Assembly: GCA_017531305.1 (NCBI GenBank)
Contig: JAFXLG010000036.1
Span: forward strand, 1 to 64,000
DNA from: Alistipes sp.
GTDB taxonomy: Bacteria > Bacteroidota > Bacteroidia > Bacteroidales > Rikenellaceae
Length of the DNA: 64,000 bases
Reading direction: 5' to 3'
In this document: piece after piece, positions 7,180 through 16,187 of the stretch
Position numbering within the stretch: the stretch's first letter is position 1
How the letters are laid out: the number at the start of each line of letters is the position of its first letter
Program-made: the position numbers and the translations under genes
The notes under the pieces: generated by a model
Told to the model about the DNA's origin: nothing
What the model saw: the letters and a program-made list of their open reading frames with translations, nothing else
Database searches by the model: none

Positions 7180-9318
7180 TTACTCAGCCAATGCAGCGTC
7201 CAACTTAGCCTTAGCCTCGTCAACTGCCTTCTGAGCTGCAGCTACGCGTGCCTCTGCCATCTCGATAGCCTGCTGCAATGCAGCCAAAGTCTCCTCGTGG
7301 TTAGGATCAGCGATTGCCTCCTCAAGAGCTGCGATCTGCTCGTTGTAGTACTCGATGTCAGACTCGTACCACTCGATATAGTTGTTGTACTGGTTAACTA
7401 CAGACTCATAGTTGTCGTCAGCTGCATAAGCCTCGCGCAATGCCTCGATCTCAGCATTGATCTCGTTGTACTCATGAATTGTTGTGCGATATGCTACATA
7501 CTCCTCAGATGCATACAACTCAGCATACCAGTTGTTCAACTCCTCATAAGTCTTCTCATCGTCAGCGATAGCAGCCAACTCCTTAAGCTCCTCGTATGCA
7601 GCGCATGCGTTCTCATAGTCACCTGTGAGAATTGCGTACTGAGCAGCACAGTCAGCAGCCCAACTCTTTATATTCTTGATATCCTCTTCTACCCACTCTT
7701 TCATCATACGAGTGTCATTCAAAGTAGCCTCAGCCTCATCGAACTTATCCCATGCCTCATAGAGTGCATCCAATGCCTTCTCATAAGCAGCCCAAGCCTC
7801 ATCAAGAGCCTTAGTCTCCTCAGCTGTTGGGTTCATGAAGTCCTTTACTGTATCATAAACATCCAAGTAAGCCTCATAAGCTGCATCACGCTCCTTCTGA
7901 GCTGCGTCCTGAGCCTCCTTAGCCTTAACGTAAGCCTCTACAGCATTCTTGTAAGCTACATACTCACCCTCGCTTCCCTTCTCAGTGCTGTTAGCCTTCT
8001 TCTCCATCTCTTCAGCCTGCTTCAGGAACTGATCCATATTTCTCTTGTAGTAGTGGTTCTCAAGGTTCTGACCCCACATCTTCAAGTAAGTGTTGAAGTT
8101 CTCCTCGTTAACCTTCCAAGCACCCTTGTTTGGAGAGTACTTAGGGTAACGTACAGTCTCAACATCATCACAACCCTCGAATGTGTACTCTACTGTCTCA
8201 TAATCATAGCTATATGGTGCCCAACCGAGCTCCTCGTCCTTCTCGAATACAGGGTAGAAGTCCATATAATATGGGTCAGCATTTGGCAAGTAGTAACCGA
8301 TAGCGTTAGTCTCCTGATTCCATGAAAGAGCATCCAAATCTACTTCGTAGCTAAAAATCCATGGATCGCGGTTTTCACCATTCCAAAGAAGATTATACCA
8401 ATTGTCCATGATTGTAATGTAACGATCTACCTCAGCAGGGAACTCAGGTTGTGGGTTAGCCTCAAGGTAATCGTTGAAAGCATTATAAGCCAACTGATAT
8501 GCTGTGTAAGCAGGGAAATACTCAGCCTCCTTCTCAGCGATCTTAGCCTCCAACTCCTCGTCTGTCAAAGTTACATACTCAGCGAATGCATCAACGCGAG
8601 TCTGGTACAATGCGATATTTGCCTCAGCCTCAGCGATAGCCTCCTTGTAAGACTCGATAGTCTTAGCATAAGCCTCCTCGTCAGCGATGATACCCTCCTC
8701 AGCTGCTACATAGTCCTTCTGTGCATATACCAACCAGCTCTTTGCACTGTTCAAGGCTGAAACTGCACTTGAGTACTCGTTGTACAAAGCCATGTAGTTA
8801 ATCTTCTCAGCATTCTCAAGGTCCTTAGTTGCATTGATAACCTCCCACTGCTGTCTGAGCAAATCAGCCTCGTAGCGAGCCAAGTCAACCTCCAACTGTG
8901 CCTCCAAACGAGCCATGTTAGCCTTAGCCTGAGCGATCTGATACTCATAGGTAGCCTTGTTAGCCTCCAACTGAGTCTTTGTAGCCTCCAAACGAGCGAG
9001 AGTCTCCTCCAACTCAGCCTCCTTAATCTGAACATTGATAGCAGCGATCTCAGCCTCGATCTTCAAAATCTCAGCCTGTGCCTTTACCTGCTCAGCCATA
9101 GCCTGCTGGTAAGCAGCCTCAGCTGCCTTCAAAGCAGCATCTGCCTGTGCCAAAATTTTAGCAGCCTCAGCCTGTGCGTTGTTCAACGCAGCCTGGCTCT
9201 TAAGCTCCTCTGTCTTTGCGTCACGGATGTCAGTTACTGACTGTGACTCCTGATTGTCAACGCAGCTCCAAAGTGTCATAACACCCAAAAGTGCTGCAAA
9301 CATCATAAATCTTTTCAT
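7180..9318 (-). CDS. Large coiled-coil envelope lipoprotein, unknown family
   Basis: A 712-residue protein with a lipoprotein signal (MKRFMMFAALLGVMTLWSC, lipobox LWSC). After the Cys the sequence is extremely rich in Ala and Glu with regular heptads. A first long coiled coil runs from about residue 35 to 180 and a second helical region from about 430 to 712, both punctuated by Tyr. A less helical, Trp/Tyr/Pro-rich middle section lies at about 280-420 (EANPQPEFPAEVDRY, WNGENRDPW, DPYYMDFYPVFEKD). I recognise no enzymatic motif. Its size and placement before an outer-membrane barrel suggest a structural or tethering role. It is the first gene of the unit, with a promoter at 9560-9591 and a leader of about 235 nt. 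Confidence 0.8.
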   Translation of the reverse strand: MKRFMMFAALLGVMTLWSCVDNQESQSVTDIRDAKTEELKSQAALNNAQAEAAKILAQADAALKAAEAAYQQAMAEQVKAQAEILKIEAEIAAINVQIKEAELEETLARLEATKTQLEANKATYEYQIAQAKANMARLEAQLEVDLARYEADLLRQQWEVINATKDLENAEKINYMALYNEYSSAVSALNSAKSWLVYAQKDYVAAEEGIIADEEAYAKTIESYKEAIAEAEANIALYQTRVDAFAEYVTLTDEELEAKIAEKEAEYFPAYTAYQLAYNAFNDYLEANPQPEFPAEVDRYITIMDNWYNLLWNGENRDPWIFSYEVDLDALSWNQETNAIGYYLPNADPYYMDFYPVFEKDEELGWAPYSYDYETVEYTFEGCDDVETVRYPKYSPNKGAWKVNEENFNTYLKMWGQNLENHYYKRNMDQFLKQAEEMEKKANSTEKGSEGEYVAYKNAVEAYVKAKEAQDAAQKERDAAYEAYLDVYDTVKDFMNPTAEETKALDEAWAAYEKALDALYEAWDKFDEAEATLNDTRMMKEWVEEDIKNIKSWAADCAAQYAILTGDYENACAAYEELKELAAIADDEKTYEELNNWYAELYASEEYVAYRTTIHEYNEINAEIEALREAYAADDNYESVVNQYNNYIEWYESDIEYYNEQIAALEEAIADPNHEETLAALQQAIEMAEARVAAAQKAVDEAKAKLDAALAE

Positions 9319-9553
9319 GATTTCTGTTTGTTAATGTTAGTTAATGAATTAAAAAAGTTTGAAAAAATTGTATTCTTCTTATGTTTTTCGAGGTTTTCAC
9401 CCCGTTTTAGTATAAATAAATAAAATTTACATCGCCGCCTTTATGCGACAAAGTAAATGATAGTTTAAATAATCCTTGTAAATATCTGAGTTGTAGTGCC
9501 TTACTGTTAAAAATCCCCCCCCCGAATTTTGGCGTTTTCTGAGAGGTATAAAA
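9319..9553 (-). other. Long 5' leader of the lipoprotein-barrel unit
   Basis: The region lies between the predicted promoter (9560-9591) and the ATG at 9318. It is AT-rich and contains a G9 run on the transcribed sense strand (9515-9523). Just before the start codon are two TTAAC units 10 bp apart. No riboswitch class is recognised. Confidence 0.45.
9515..9523. repeat. C9 homopolymer (G9 on the sense strand of the lipoprotein gene)
   Basis: Nine consecutive C residues on the + strand, placed about 35 nt after the predicted transcription start and about 197 nt before the start codon of the lipoprotein gene. Confidence 0.8.
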
Positions 9554-9559
9554 CTGCTG

Positions 9560-9591
9560 CGAAGGTAAGCAAAATATCCTTTTTTACCAAA
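9560..9591 (-). promoter_or_regulatory. Putative promoter of the lipoprotein-barrel unit
   Basis: On the minus strand TTTG (9588-9591) is followed after 20 nt by TACCTTCG (9560-9567), one mismatch from TAnnTTTG. The spacing agrees with Bacteroidetes vegetative promoters. Confidence 0.55.
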
Positions 9592-9678
9592 TTTATGCCC
9601 GTTTTTTTCTTCTTTTCTGCGCGTGTAATATGGCGCAACGGAAATTTATGTTGATACGCTTAAATTTTTCAACAGAAG

Positions 9679-9710
9679 AGGGGAAAGCTTCAATGAAAAA
9701 CTTTCCCCCT
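9679..9710 (-). terminator. Probable terminator of the M28 peptidase gene
   Basis: The stem AGGGGAAAG (9679-9687) / CTTTCCCCCT (9701-9710) lies 25 bp past the stop at 9735. The T-run on the minus strand is poor, so the call is moderate. Confidence 0.5.
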
Positions 9711-9734
9711 CCGTGAGATACCTTATATATAATA

Positions 9735-11252
9735 TTATTTATAGACCTCCTCGCGGGGTAGCATCTTCGGCAGGTTGGCAGTACCCAAAACCATCAATGC
9801 CATGGCGGCTGCCGCCTGCTCCTGATATTCGGGGATGCTCTTCTGGTAGGTGTCGCGCTCGGTGTGCCAGATCTCGTTGTAGCTGAAGCCGTAGCCCTTG
9901 ACATCGGTCCACTCGCTCATCTGCAAAGCAGGGATGCCCGCCACAGCAAAGGTCGAAGCATCGTTGCCGCCCAGATTCTTTGGTCTCTCGCGGGGCTGAA
10001 GCTCGCGGATGGTGAAGTTGTAGTCGGGGTATAGCTCCTGAATAGGCGCGGCAATCTTCTCGTACTCTTTCACAAGCGACTTAGGCGCAGAGAACGAGGT
10101 GTAGGGCATAGGTCCGCCATCGCGGTTGAACATGTTGGAGATCTTGTCGGCCTTGTCGGGGTGTGCCTTGAGCCACGCCTGCGAGCCGAGCAAGCCGAAC
10201 TCCTCAGCCGCAAAGAGGATGAAGACGATGGTGCGCTCAGGCTTTGCGCCCGACTGCGAGATCATGCGTGCAGCCTCCATCACCACGCTTACGCCCGAAC
10301 CGCAATCCACACCGCCCGTAGCGACATCGAAAGCGTCCAAATGAGCACCCACCAAGACATACTCATCGGGGTATTTCGAGCCCTTGATCGTAGCCACGAT
10401 GTTGTGGTACTTCACAGGACCGAGCTTGAAGTGGTTGCGGATATCGAAATTCAGCTCCACGTGGCGGCGTTCCTTAGCCATGCGGTAGATGTGGTCGAAC
10501 TGATGCTCATCGAGGATGATGTTCGGCACCGTGGGTAGCGAATCGAATGGGATGTTATGACCGATCACATCGCGGTCGTAGAGCGCAGTCAGAGGGGTTG
10601 TGCCCTTCTGCACGAAGCCCAAGATGCCCGCCTCGACCATCTCGTTGTAGAACAGAGGCGCGGTGTCGTCATCTATAGGCTTGCGCTCGCCATCCTCGCC
10701 TGCATGCTCGCGATTCCACTTCTCAGCCTCGGCGTTGGCGGCGATGATCTCCTTGCGCTTGTTGTCCCACCAAGGACCGTAGCCAAACGACCAGCCACGA
10801 TTATGACCATTGAGAAGCACCCACGAGCCCTTCAAGAGATGCTTCACGCGTGCCACCTGCTCGGCGGTGCGTGGCTCGATCACGACATGACCCTTCTGAG
10901 GTCCTTTGGTACCAGAGGTATAGGAAGGGGTGACAAAGTGGAGCGTGTGCTGCTCTTCGCCTGTCTGGTAACCCCACCAGCCGCCGCGGTTAAATCCCAC
11001 GCTCAACTCACCAGCCTCCTCGACAGAGACCTCCAAACCCCACTTTTCGAAGCAGCGTACCGCCCAATCTGCGGCGTTGTCGTAGGCGTCAGAGCCTGCC
11101 ACACGTCCGCCGAAGCGGTTGCAAAGGATATCCAGATGCTTCATCACCTGATTGTCCTCCTTTGCCATCTGCTGAATCTTCTTTACGGCTGCATTCTGTG
11201 CCCAAATTGACGCAGGCATCAAGAGTGCTAAAAATAGTAATAGTTTCTTCAT
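9735..11252 (-). CDS. Secreted M28-family zinc aminopeptidase
   Basis: Exported metallopeptidase that removes N-terminal residues from peptides in the periplasm. The 505-residue product begins with the signal peptide MKKLLLFLALLMPASIWAQ. An upstream in-frame ATG at 11306 is rejected because it lies inside the terminator stem of the preceding gene. A protease-associated region covers about residues 110-250. The M28 catalytic domain follows with the zinc/catalytic sequences GAHLDAFDVATGGVDCGSG and FAAEEFGLLGSQAW, and a late ligand in the segment EIWHTERDTY. It is likely expressed alone. Confidence 0.9.
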   Translation of the reverse strand: MKKLLLFLALLMPASIWAQNAAVKKIQQMAKEDNQVMKHLDILCNRFGGRVAGSDAYDNAADWAVRCFEKWGLEVSVEEAGELSVGFNRGGWWGYQTGEEQHTLHFVTPSYTSGTKGPQKGHVVIEPRTAEQVARVKHLLKGSWVLLNGHNRGWSFGYGPWWDNKRKEIIAANAEAEKWNREHAGEDGERKPIDDDTAPLFYNEMVEAGILGFVQKGTTPLTALYDRDVIGHNIPFDSLPTVPNIILDEHQFDHIYRMAKERRHVELNFDIRNHFKLGPVKYHNIVATIKGSKYPDEYVLVGAHLDAFDVATGGVDCGSGVSVVMEAARMISQSGAKPERTIVFILFAAEEFGLLGSQAWLKAHPDKADKISNMFNRDGGPMPYTSFSAPKSLVKEYEKIAAPIQELYPDYNFTIRELQPRERPKNLGGNDASTFAVAGIPALQMSEWTDVKGYGFSYNEIWHTERDTYQKSIPEYQEQAAAAMALMVLGTANLPKMLPREEVYK

Positions 11253-11263
11253 CTTGAATGTAT

Positions 11264-11306
11264 TAAAAAAAAGAAAATGCCCAACCTGCTCAAACGGGTT
11301 GGGCAT
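11264..11306 (-). terminator. Terminator of the ROK kinase gene
   Basis: A 10-bp stem, ATGCCCAACC (11277-11286) / GGTTGGGCAT (11297-11306), is followed on the minus strand by TTTTCTTTTTTTT. It begins 18 bp after the ROK stop codon. Confidence 0.9.
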
Positions 11307-11324
11307 AGAGTGGATATAGTTAGC

Positions 11325-12332
11325 TTACTTTACCTTCTGCCAGATCAAAGCCGAAGAGCCAAGGATAGCTGCATTCTTACCCTGAATACCTGAAGGCAAG
11401 AGCTTAACCTTGTTCTTGAAAGTAGGCAACATATGCTCCTCCATGTACCACTTAGTAGGCTCGAAGATATACTTGCCAGCCTTAGCCAAACCACCGAAGA
11501 GGATGATAGCCTCAGGTGAAGTTGTAGCAACCAAGTCAGCCAAAGCCTTACCCAAAACCTCACCTGTGAAGCGGAATGCCTCGAGTGCGATAGGGTCGTT
11601 CTTGTCGGCAGCAGTTGACAACATCACAGCCTCGAACTTAGAGTAAGGGATCTCGCGCAACTCACTGTCGTTGCTCATCTTAGCCATCAACTCAAAAGCG
11701 GTACGCTTGATACCTGTAGCCGATGCATAAGCCTCCAAACAGCCCTTTCTGCCGCAACCGCAATCACGACCTGTTGAACGGCTGTCAACCATGATGTGAC
11801 CATACTCACCTGCGAAACCATCGTGACCGTAGATCATCTCGCCGTTGCTCACGATACCAGAACCAAGACCTGTACCCAATGTGATTACAGCATAATCCTT
11901 CATACCCTTTGCGCTACCGAATACGCCCTCGCCGATAGCTGCAGCGTTAGCGTCATTTGTGATAGCTACCTCCACGCCTGGGAATGACTTCTTGATATCA
12001 TCCACGAAGTGGAACATACGGCGAGACTCGTCTGGATTAGGCTCGTCATCGCGGAACTTCCAAAGGTTAGCTGGAGTCTCGATCATACCTGTATGGTAGT
12101 TGGCGTTAGGTGCGCCGATACCGATACCGATCAACTCAAACTCGAAAGATACGCTGCCGATAAGTGCGTGCATACCCTCGCAAAGAGCTGCGATATAATT
12201 CTCATAGTCGTCAAATTTCTTGTACTTCTCGGTAGAGATTACAGACTCGCAAAATACGGTACCCTCCTCATCAACAAGACCAAACGCAGTGTTTGTTCCG
12301 CCGATATCGATACCCATAGCCAATTTTTTCAT
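11325..12332 (-). CDS. ROK-family sugar kinase (glucokinase type)
   Basis: Cytoplasmic ATP-dependent hexose kinase, probably glucokinase. It is 335 residues long. ATP-binding motif 1 is GIDIGGTNTAFGLVDEEG near the N-terminus. The catalytic Asp lies in ITNDANAAAIGEG, followed by GTGLGSGIV and the ROK zinc site CGCGRKGCLEAYAS around residues 190-205. There is no DNA-binding domain, so it is a kinase and not a NagC-type repressor. It is divergent from the polyprenyl synthase and has its own promoter and terminator. N-acetylmannosamine or fructose kinase activity is possible. Confidence 0.88.
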   Translation of the reverse strand: MKKLAMGIDIGGTNTAFGLVDEEGTVFCESVISTEKYKKFDDYENYIAALCEGMHALIGSVSFEFELIGIGIGAPNANYHTGMIETPANLWKFRDDEPNPDESRRMFHFVDDIKKSFPGVEVAITNDANAAAIGEGVFGSAKGMKDYAVITLGTGLGSGIVSNGEMIYGHDGFAGEYGHIMVDSRSTGRDCGCGRKGCLEAYASATGIKRTAFELMAKMSNDSELREIPYSKFEAVMLSTAADKNDPIALEAFRFTGEVLGKALADLVATTSPEAIILFGGLAKAGKYIFEPTKWYMEEHMLPTFKNKVKLLPSGIQGKNAAILGSSALIWQKVK

Positions 12333-12389
12333 AATGTTTTTGGTAGTTTATAGTTAAATAAAAAATAAATTCCTATGCGGTTGGTTTGT

Positions 12390-12421
12390 CAAAGTTAAGT
12401 ATAAAATTCTTTTTCTTCAAA
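12390..12421 (-). promoter_or_regulatory. Promoter of the ROK kinase gene
   Basis: On the minus strand TTTG (12418-12421) is followed by 20 nt and then TAACTTTG (12390-12397). Both boxes match the Bacteroidetes consensus, about 58 bp before the start codon. Confidence 0.7.
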
Positions 12422-12469
12422 CTTTTTCTTAAATTTGGGGCATGAACAACGAAAAATAGTATTCAAGCG

Positions 12470-13444
12470 ATGAGAAACAACGATCAGATCCTCGAATTAT
12501 TTGAGAATAATTTGGCTCAGATGCAACTCCCCGAAGAACCAGGGCTACTCTATAACCCTATCATCTACGCTATGTCGGGTGGCGGTAAGCGTATCCGCCC
12601 CGTATTGCTTTTGCTTGCGTGTGAAGCTTTTGGTGGCGATGCGGCGGAGGCAATGCCTGCAGCTTTGGCGGTGGAGATGTTTCACAACTTTACGCTGCTG
12701 CATGACGATATCATGGATAACGCTGTGGTAAGACGCGGTAAGCCATCGGTATATGCCAAGTGGGGCAGCAATGTGGCTATCTTGTCGGGCGATGCGATGA
12801 TGATCGAGGCGTATAAGCTCTTGCGTGGTGTGCCAGAGGATAAACTTGCACGCATATTGGATATCTTTACTCCTATGGCGTTGCAGGTATGCGAGGGACA
12901 GCAGTACGATATGGATTTCGAGAAGATCCAGAAGGTTGCCGTTGCCGAGTATATGAACATGATCGAGCTTAAGACCTCGGTGTTGCTTGCTGGTTCGGCA
13001 ATGATCGGTGCGGTGATCGGTAACGCTTCGGAGGAGGACTGCCGCAAGATCTATCGCTATGCTTTGGAGCTGGGTTTGGCGTTCCAGTTGCAGGATGATT
13101 TGCTGGATAGCTACGGCACAGTCGAGGAGTTGGGTAAGCGCATCGGTGGCGATATCTTGGAGGGTAAGAAGACCTGCCTGATGCTCAACACCATGAGTCG
13201 CGCTACGGAGGAGGATCGTGAGGTGTTGTGTCATACCCATTTGGATGAAAAACTCTCGGATGAGGAGAAGATCCAGCGCGTGAAGGCTGTCTATGATAAG
13301 TACGATGTTCCGAAGGTTATCAACCAGCAGATCGCGGTGCGCTTCGAGCGAGCTATCTCGATTTTGGATACACTCGATATCCCCGCTGAGCGTACCGAGT
13401 ACCTGCGAGCGTATGCTCAGAATCTGATGGGTAGAAAGAAGTAG
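12470..13444 (+). CDS. Trans-polyprenyl diphosphate synthase
   Basis: Isoprenoid chain-elongating enzyme that condenses isopentenyl diphosphate onto an allylic primer. It is 324 residues long. GGKRIRP lies near residue 35, the first Asp-rich motif is LLHDDIMDNAVVRRG around 75-90, and the second is QLQDDLLDSYG around 205. The chain length of the product cannot be fixed from sequence; farnesyl, geranylgeranyl or a longer menaquinone side chain are all possible. The menaquinone genes mqnB and mqnD lie downstream on the same strand, which fits a role in quinone side-chain supply. Confidence 0.9.
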   Translation: MRNNDQILELFENNLAQMQLPEEPGLLYNPIIYAMSGGGKRIRPVLLLLACEAFGGDAAEAMPAALAVEMFHNFTLLHDDIMDNAVVRRGKPSVYAKWGSNVAILSGDAMMIEAYKLLRGVPEDKLARILDIFTPMALQVCEGQQYDMDFEKIQKVAVAEYMNMIELKTSVLLAGSAMIGAVIGNASEEDCRKIYRYALELGLAFQLQDDLLDSYGTVEELGKRIGGDILEGKKTCLMLNTMSRATEEDREVLCHTHLDEKLSDEEKIQRVKAVYDKYDVPKVINQQIAVRFERAISILDTLDIPAERTEYLRAYAQNLMGRKK

Positions 13445-13461
13445 CAAAGCAGAGTGTGGAG

Positions 13462-14730
13462 ATGAATATCAGACGTAAAGATATAGAAATCATGGCTCCC
13501 GTAGGGTGTATGGAGTCGTTGCATGCCGCCATCGAGGCGGGTGCCGATGCCATATATTTCGGTGTGGGAGTATTGAATATGCGAGCAAAATCTTCGGTGA
13601 ATTTCACTTTGGATGATCTTGCCGAGATAGTGAGTATAGCTCGTGCAGCGGGTGTCAAGAGCTACCTTACGGTCAATACCGTACTCTATGACAACGAGAT
13701 GGAGGCTATGTGCGAGGTGATAGATCGCGCGGCGGCAGAGGGCGTTGATGCCATCATCGCAGCCGATGTGGCAGCCATCATGTATGCTCGCCGTGTGGGT
13801 ATGGAGGTGCATATCTCCACCCAATGCAATATATCTAATGCTGAGGCTGTGAAGTTTTATTCTCAGTGGGCAGATGTTGTGGTTTTGGCACGCGAGCTAA
13901 GCCTTGAGCAGATTGCCCATATCTCGCGTGAAATAGAGCAGAATCAGATCGTAGGTCCTCGCGGAGAGTTGGTGCGAATCGAGATGTTTGCCCACGGCGC
14001 GTTGTGTATGTCCATTTCGGGCAAGTGCTACCTGAGCGAACATGAGGAGGGGTGCTCTGCCAATCGCGGTGCTTGTCGCCAGATTTGTCGCCGTAAATAC
14101 CAGATCAAGGATCTGCAAACGGGGCGCGAGTTGGCAATCGATGGACGTTATATCCTCTCGCCGAAGGATCTGTGTACGATAGATTTTCTGGATAAGTTTA
14201 TCGCAGCAGGTGTAAGGGTGCTTAAGATCGAGGGTCGTGCGCGTGGTGGCGAGTATGTCAAGCGCGTGGTCGAGAGCTACGATGCGGCACTCCGTGCCAT
14301 GGAGCGTGGCGAGTATAATCAGGAATTTGCCGAGGGGTTGAAGCAAAAGCTCATGACGGTATTCAACCGCGGCTTCTGGGAAGGGTACTATGCTGGTCGC
14401 CCTATGGCGGAACATACCTCACACTACGGCTCATCGGCTACCGAGCGCAAGGTGTATGTGGGTAAGATCACCAACTTCTTCAAGAAGATCTCGGTTGCCG
14501 AGATTTTGGTTGAGTCGGCATCGCTCAATGAGGGCGATTCGCTCTTGTTCATGGGCGAGACCACAGGCGTGAAGGAGTGTCGGGCAGAGAATATCGTTTT
14601 GCACGAGCAGGTGGTAAAGCAGGTCAGCAAGGGGAGCTATTGCTCGATGAAGGTAGATAGCGTGCTGCGCCGAGGCGATAAGCTCTACAAGATGGTGCCT
14701 GCCGACCACGAAGATGTCCCCAAATACTAA
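13462..14730 (+). CDS. U32-family protein (RNA hydroxylation / peptidase-like)
   Basis: Member of the U32 family, whose bacterial members include the tRNA/23S rRNA hydroxylation proteins TrhP and RlhA as well as proteins annotated as collagenases. The 422-residue product starts at the ATG at 13462; an in-frame GTG at 13456 is an alternative. A TIM-barrel N-terminus (IMAPVGCMESLHAAIEAGAD, YFGVG) is followed by the cysteine cluster GCSANRGACRQICRRKY around residue 200, then LKIEGRARGGEYV. Such cysteines are consistent with an Fe-S cluster. It lies 17 bp after the polyprenyl synthase. A role in tRNA modification is more likely than proteolysis. Confidence 0.85.
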   Translation: MNIRRKDIEIMAPVGCMESLHAAIEAGADAIYFGVGVLNMRAKSSVNFTLDDLAEIVSIARAAGVKSYLTVNTVLYDNEMEAMCEVIDRAAAEGVDAIIAADVAAIMYARRVGMEVHISTQCNISNAEAVKFYSQWADVVVLARELSLEQIAHISREIEQNQIVGPRGELVRIEMFAHGALCMSISGKCYLSEHEEGCSANRGACRQICRRKYQIKDLQTGRELAIDGRYILSPKDLCTIDFLDKFIAAGVRVLKIEGRARGGEYVKRVVESYDAALRAMERGEYNQEFAEGLKQKLMTVFNRGFWEGYYAGRPMAEHTSHYGSSATERKVYVGKITNFFKKISVAEILVESASLNEGDSLLFMGETTGVKECRAENIVLHEQVVKQVSKGSYCSMKVDSVLRRGDKLYKMVPADHEDVPKY

Positions 14731-14765
14731 ACAGATAAAGTAAAAACTTAAAACTAAATAAAACT

Positions 14766-16160
14766 ATGTTTACAGCAGAAATCTATGCTCAGCGCCGTGC
14801 CGAGCTTTGTCGCCGAGTTGGTGATGGTTTGATTCTTTTGCCTGGCAATGTCGAGGCTCCTTTTAACTATCCTAACAATACATACTCTTTTCGTCAGGAC
14901 TCCACTTTCCTCTACTATTTTGGTCAGAACGTGCCTTCGCTGATGGGTGTTATTGATGCCTCTACGGGCGAGGCTACGCTCTATGGCGATGATTTTACTG
15001 TCGAGGATATTATCTGGATGGGTCCTCAGGCTACCATTCAGGATCTTGCTTTGCAGGTAGGTGTGTCTAAGTCGAAGCCTATGGCGGCTTTGGCGGCGGA
15101 TCTGCAGCTTGCCATTTCGGTAGGTCGTCATGTTCACTACCTGCCTCCATATCGAGGCTTGACCAAGCTCCAGTTGTCAGATCTGTTGGGTATTAAGCCT
15201 GAGATGTTGCACGCCCGCAAGTCGTGGGATCTGATCTTTGCCGTAGCCGAGATGCGCGAGAAGAAGTCTGCAGAGGAGATTGCAGCTTTAGAGGAGGCTT
15301 TCGAGATTGGCTATCAGATGCATACAGCAGCCATGCTTCACACACGTGCAGGACGCTCAGAGCATCAGGTTGCAGGTATCGTGGGCGGTAAGGCTTTGGA
15401 GTATGGTACAGGCGTATCGTTCCATACCATCCTTTCGCAGCATGGCGAGGTGCTCCATAACCACGACCACTCTGGTATCTTGACCGATGGTCGCTTGCTA
15501 TTGTGCGATGCTGGAGGCGAGCATGTGAATGGTTATGTTTCGGATCATACCCGTACATTCCCTGTAAGTGGTAAGTTCACCCAGAAGCAAAAGGATATCT
15601 ACAATATTGTTCTCAAGGCTCACGATGATGCTGCGGCAGCACTTCGCCCAGGCATGATGTATATGGAGCTTTCGGATGTTGCTCAGCGTACGTTGCTTTC
15701 GGGCTTGAAGGATCTGGATCTGGTGCGTGGCTCGGTGGATGATGCTATGGCAGCAGGTGCAGGCTATCTGTTTATGCCTCATGGTTTGGGTCATGGCATT
15801 GGTCTGGATGTTCACGATTGCGAGAATATCGGGGAGCGTAGCTTCGATATGTCGGAGGTTGAGGAGCGTTTGAAGGCTTCGGCAACATGTATCAAGCGTC
15901 AGTATTGGCGTTTGATGCCTGGCACAGTCCTCTCGGATGAGCCTGGTATCTATTTCGTACCTGCGTTGATCGACAAGATGGAGGCTGAAGGCAAATATAA
16001 GGGTATCGTAAATTACGAGAAGCTCAAGGAGTATCGTGATTTCGGTGGTATTCGTTTGGAAGATGATTTGGTTGTTACCGAGACCTCTGGTCGAGTCATT
16101 GGCAACAAGCAGATTCCTATCATCGTTGAGGATGTCGAGGCTATTGTCGGCAAGGCATAG
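14766..16160 (+). CDS. Xaa-Pro aminopeptidase (M24B, aminopeptidase P type)
   Basis: Cytoplasmic dinuclear metallopeptidase that cleaves Xaa-Pro N-termini or dipeptides. The 464-residue protein has the aminopeptidase P N-terminal domain (about residues 1-140, including RQDSTFLYYFG) and a pita-bread catalytic domain. Metal ligands are visible in LLLCDAGGEHVNGYVSDHTRT (two Asp), in MPHGLGHGIGLDVHD (His), in LSDEPGIYFV (Glu) and in IRLEDDLVVTE (Glu). There is no signal peptide. It belongs to a close + strand run with the menaquinone genes, 27 bp before mqnB. Confidence 0.93.
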   Translation: MFTAEIYAQRRAELCRRVGDGLILLPGNVEAPFNYPNNTYSFRQDSTFLYYFGQNVPSLMGVIDASTGEATLYGDDFTVEDIIWMGPQATIQDLALQVGVSKSKPMAALAADLQLAISVGRHVHYLPPYRGLTKLQLSDLLGIKPEMLHARKSWDLIFAVAEMREKKSAEEIAALEEAFEIGYQMHTAAMLHTRAGRSEHQVAGIVGGKALEYGTGVSFHTILSQHGEVLHNHDHSGILTDGRLLLCDAGGEHVNGYVSDHTRTFPVSGKFTQKQKDIYNIVLKAHDDAAAALRPGMMYMELSDVAQRTLLSGLKDLDLVRGSVDDAMAAGAGYLFMPHGLGHGIGLDVHDCENIGERSFDMSEVEERLKASATCIKRQYWRLMPGTVLSDEPGIYFVPALIDKMEAEGKYKGIVNYEKLKEYRDFGGIRLEDDLVVTETSGRVIGNKQIPIIVEDVEAIVGKA

Positions 16161-16187
16161 TTAAACACTTTAGAAAGAGAATAATCC

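Noticed and set aside
7297..8325. A long + strand open frame (342 codons) opposite the coiled-coil lipoprotein
   Set aside because: It is an artefact of the biased Ala/Glu codons on the real strand. The product is Leu/Ser-rich without domain or start signals.
9326..9350. Two TTAAC units 10 bp apart just before the large lipoprotein gene, resembling the shared operator
   Set aside because: Only two units, the second not followed by T6 or a TAnnTTTG box, and placed within 25 bp of the start codon downstream of the likely promoter. Probably AT-rich leader sequence.
11253..11306. Upstream ATG for the M28 peptidase that adds 18 residues
   Set aside because: It lies inside the stem of the ROK terminator and would hide the signal peptide that starts at 11252.
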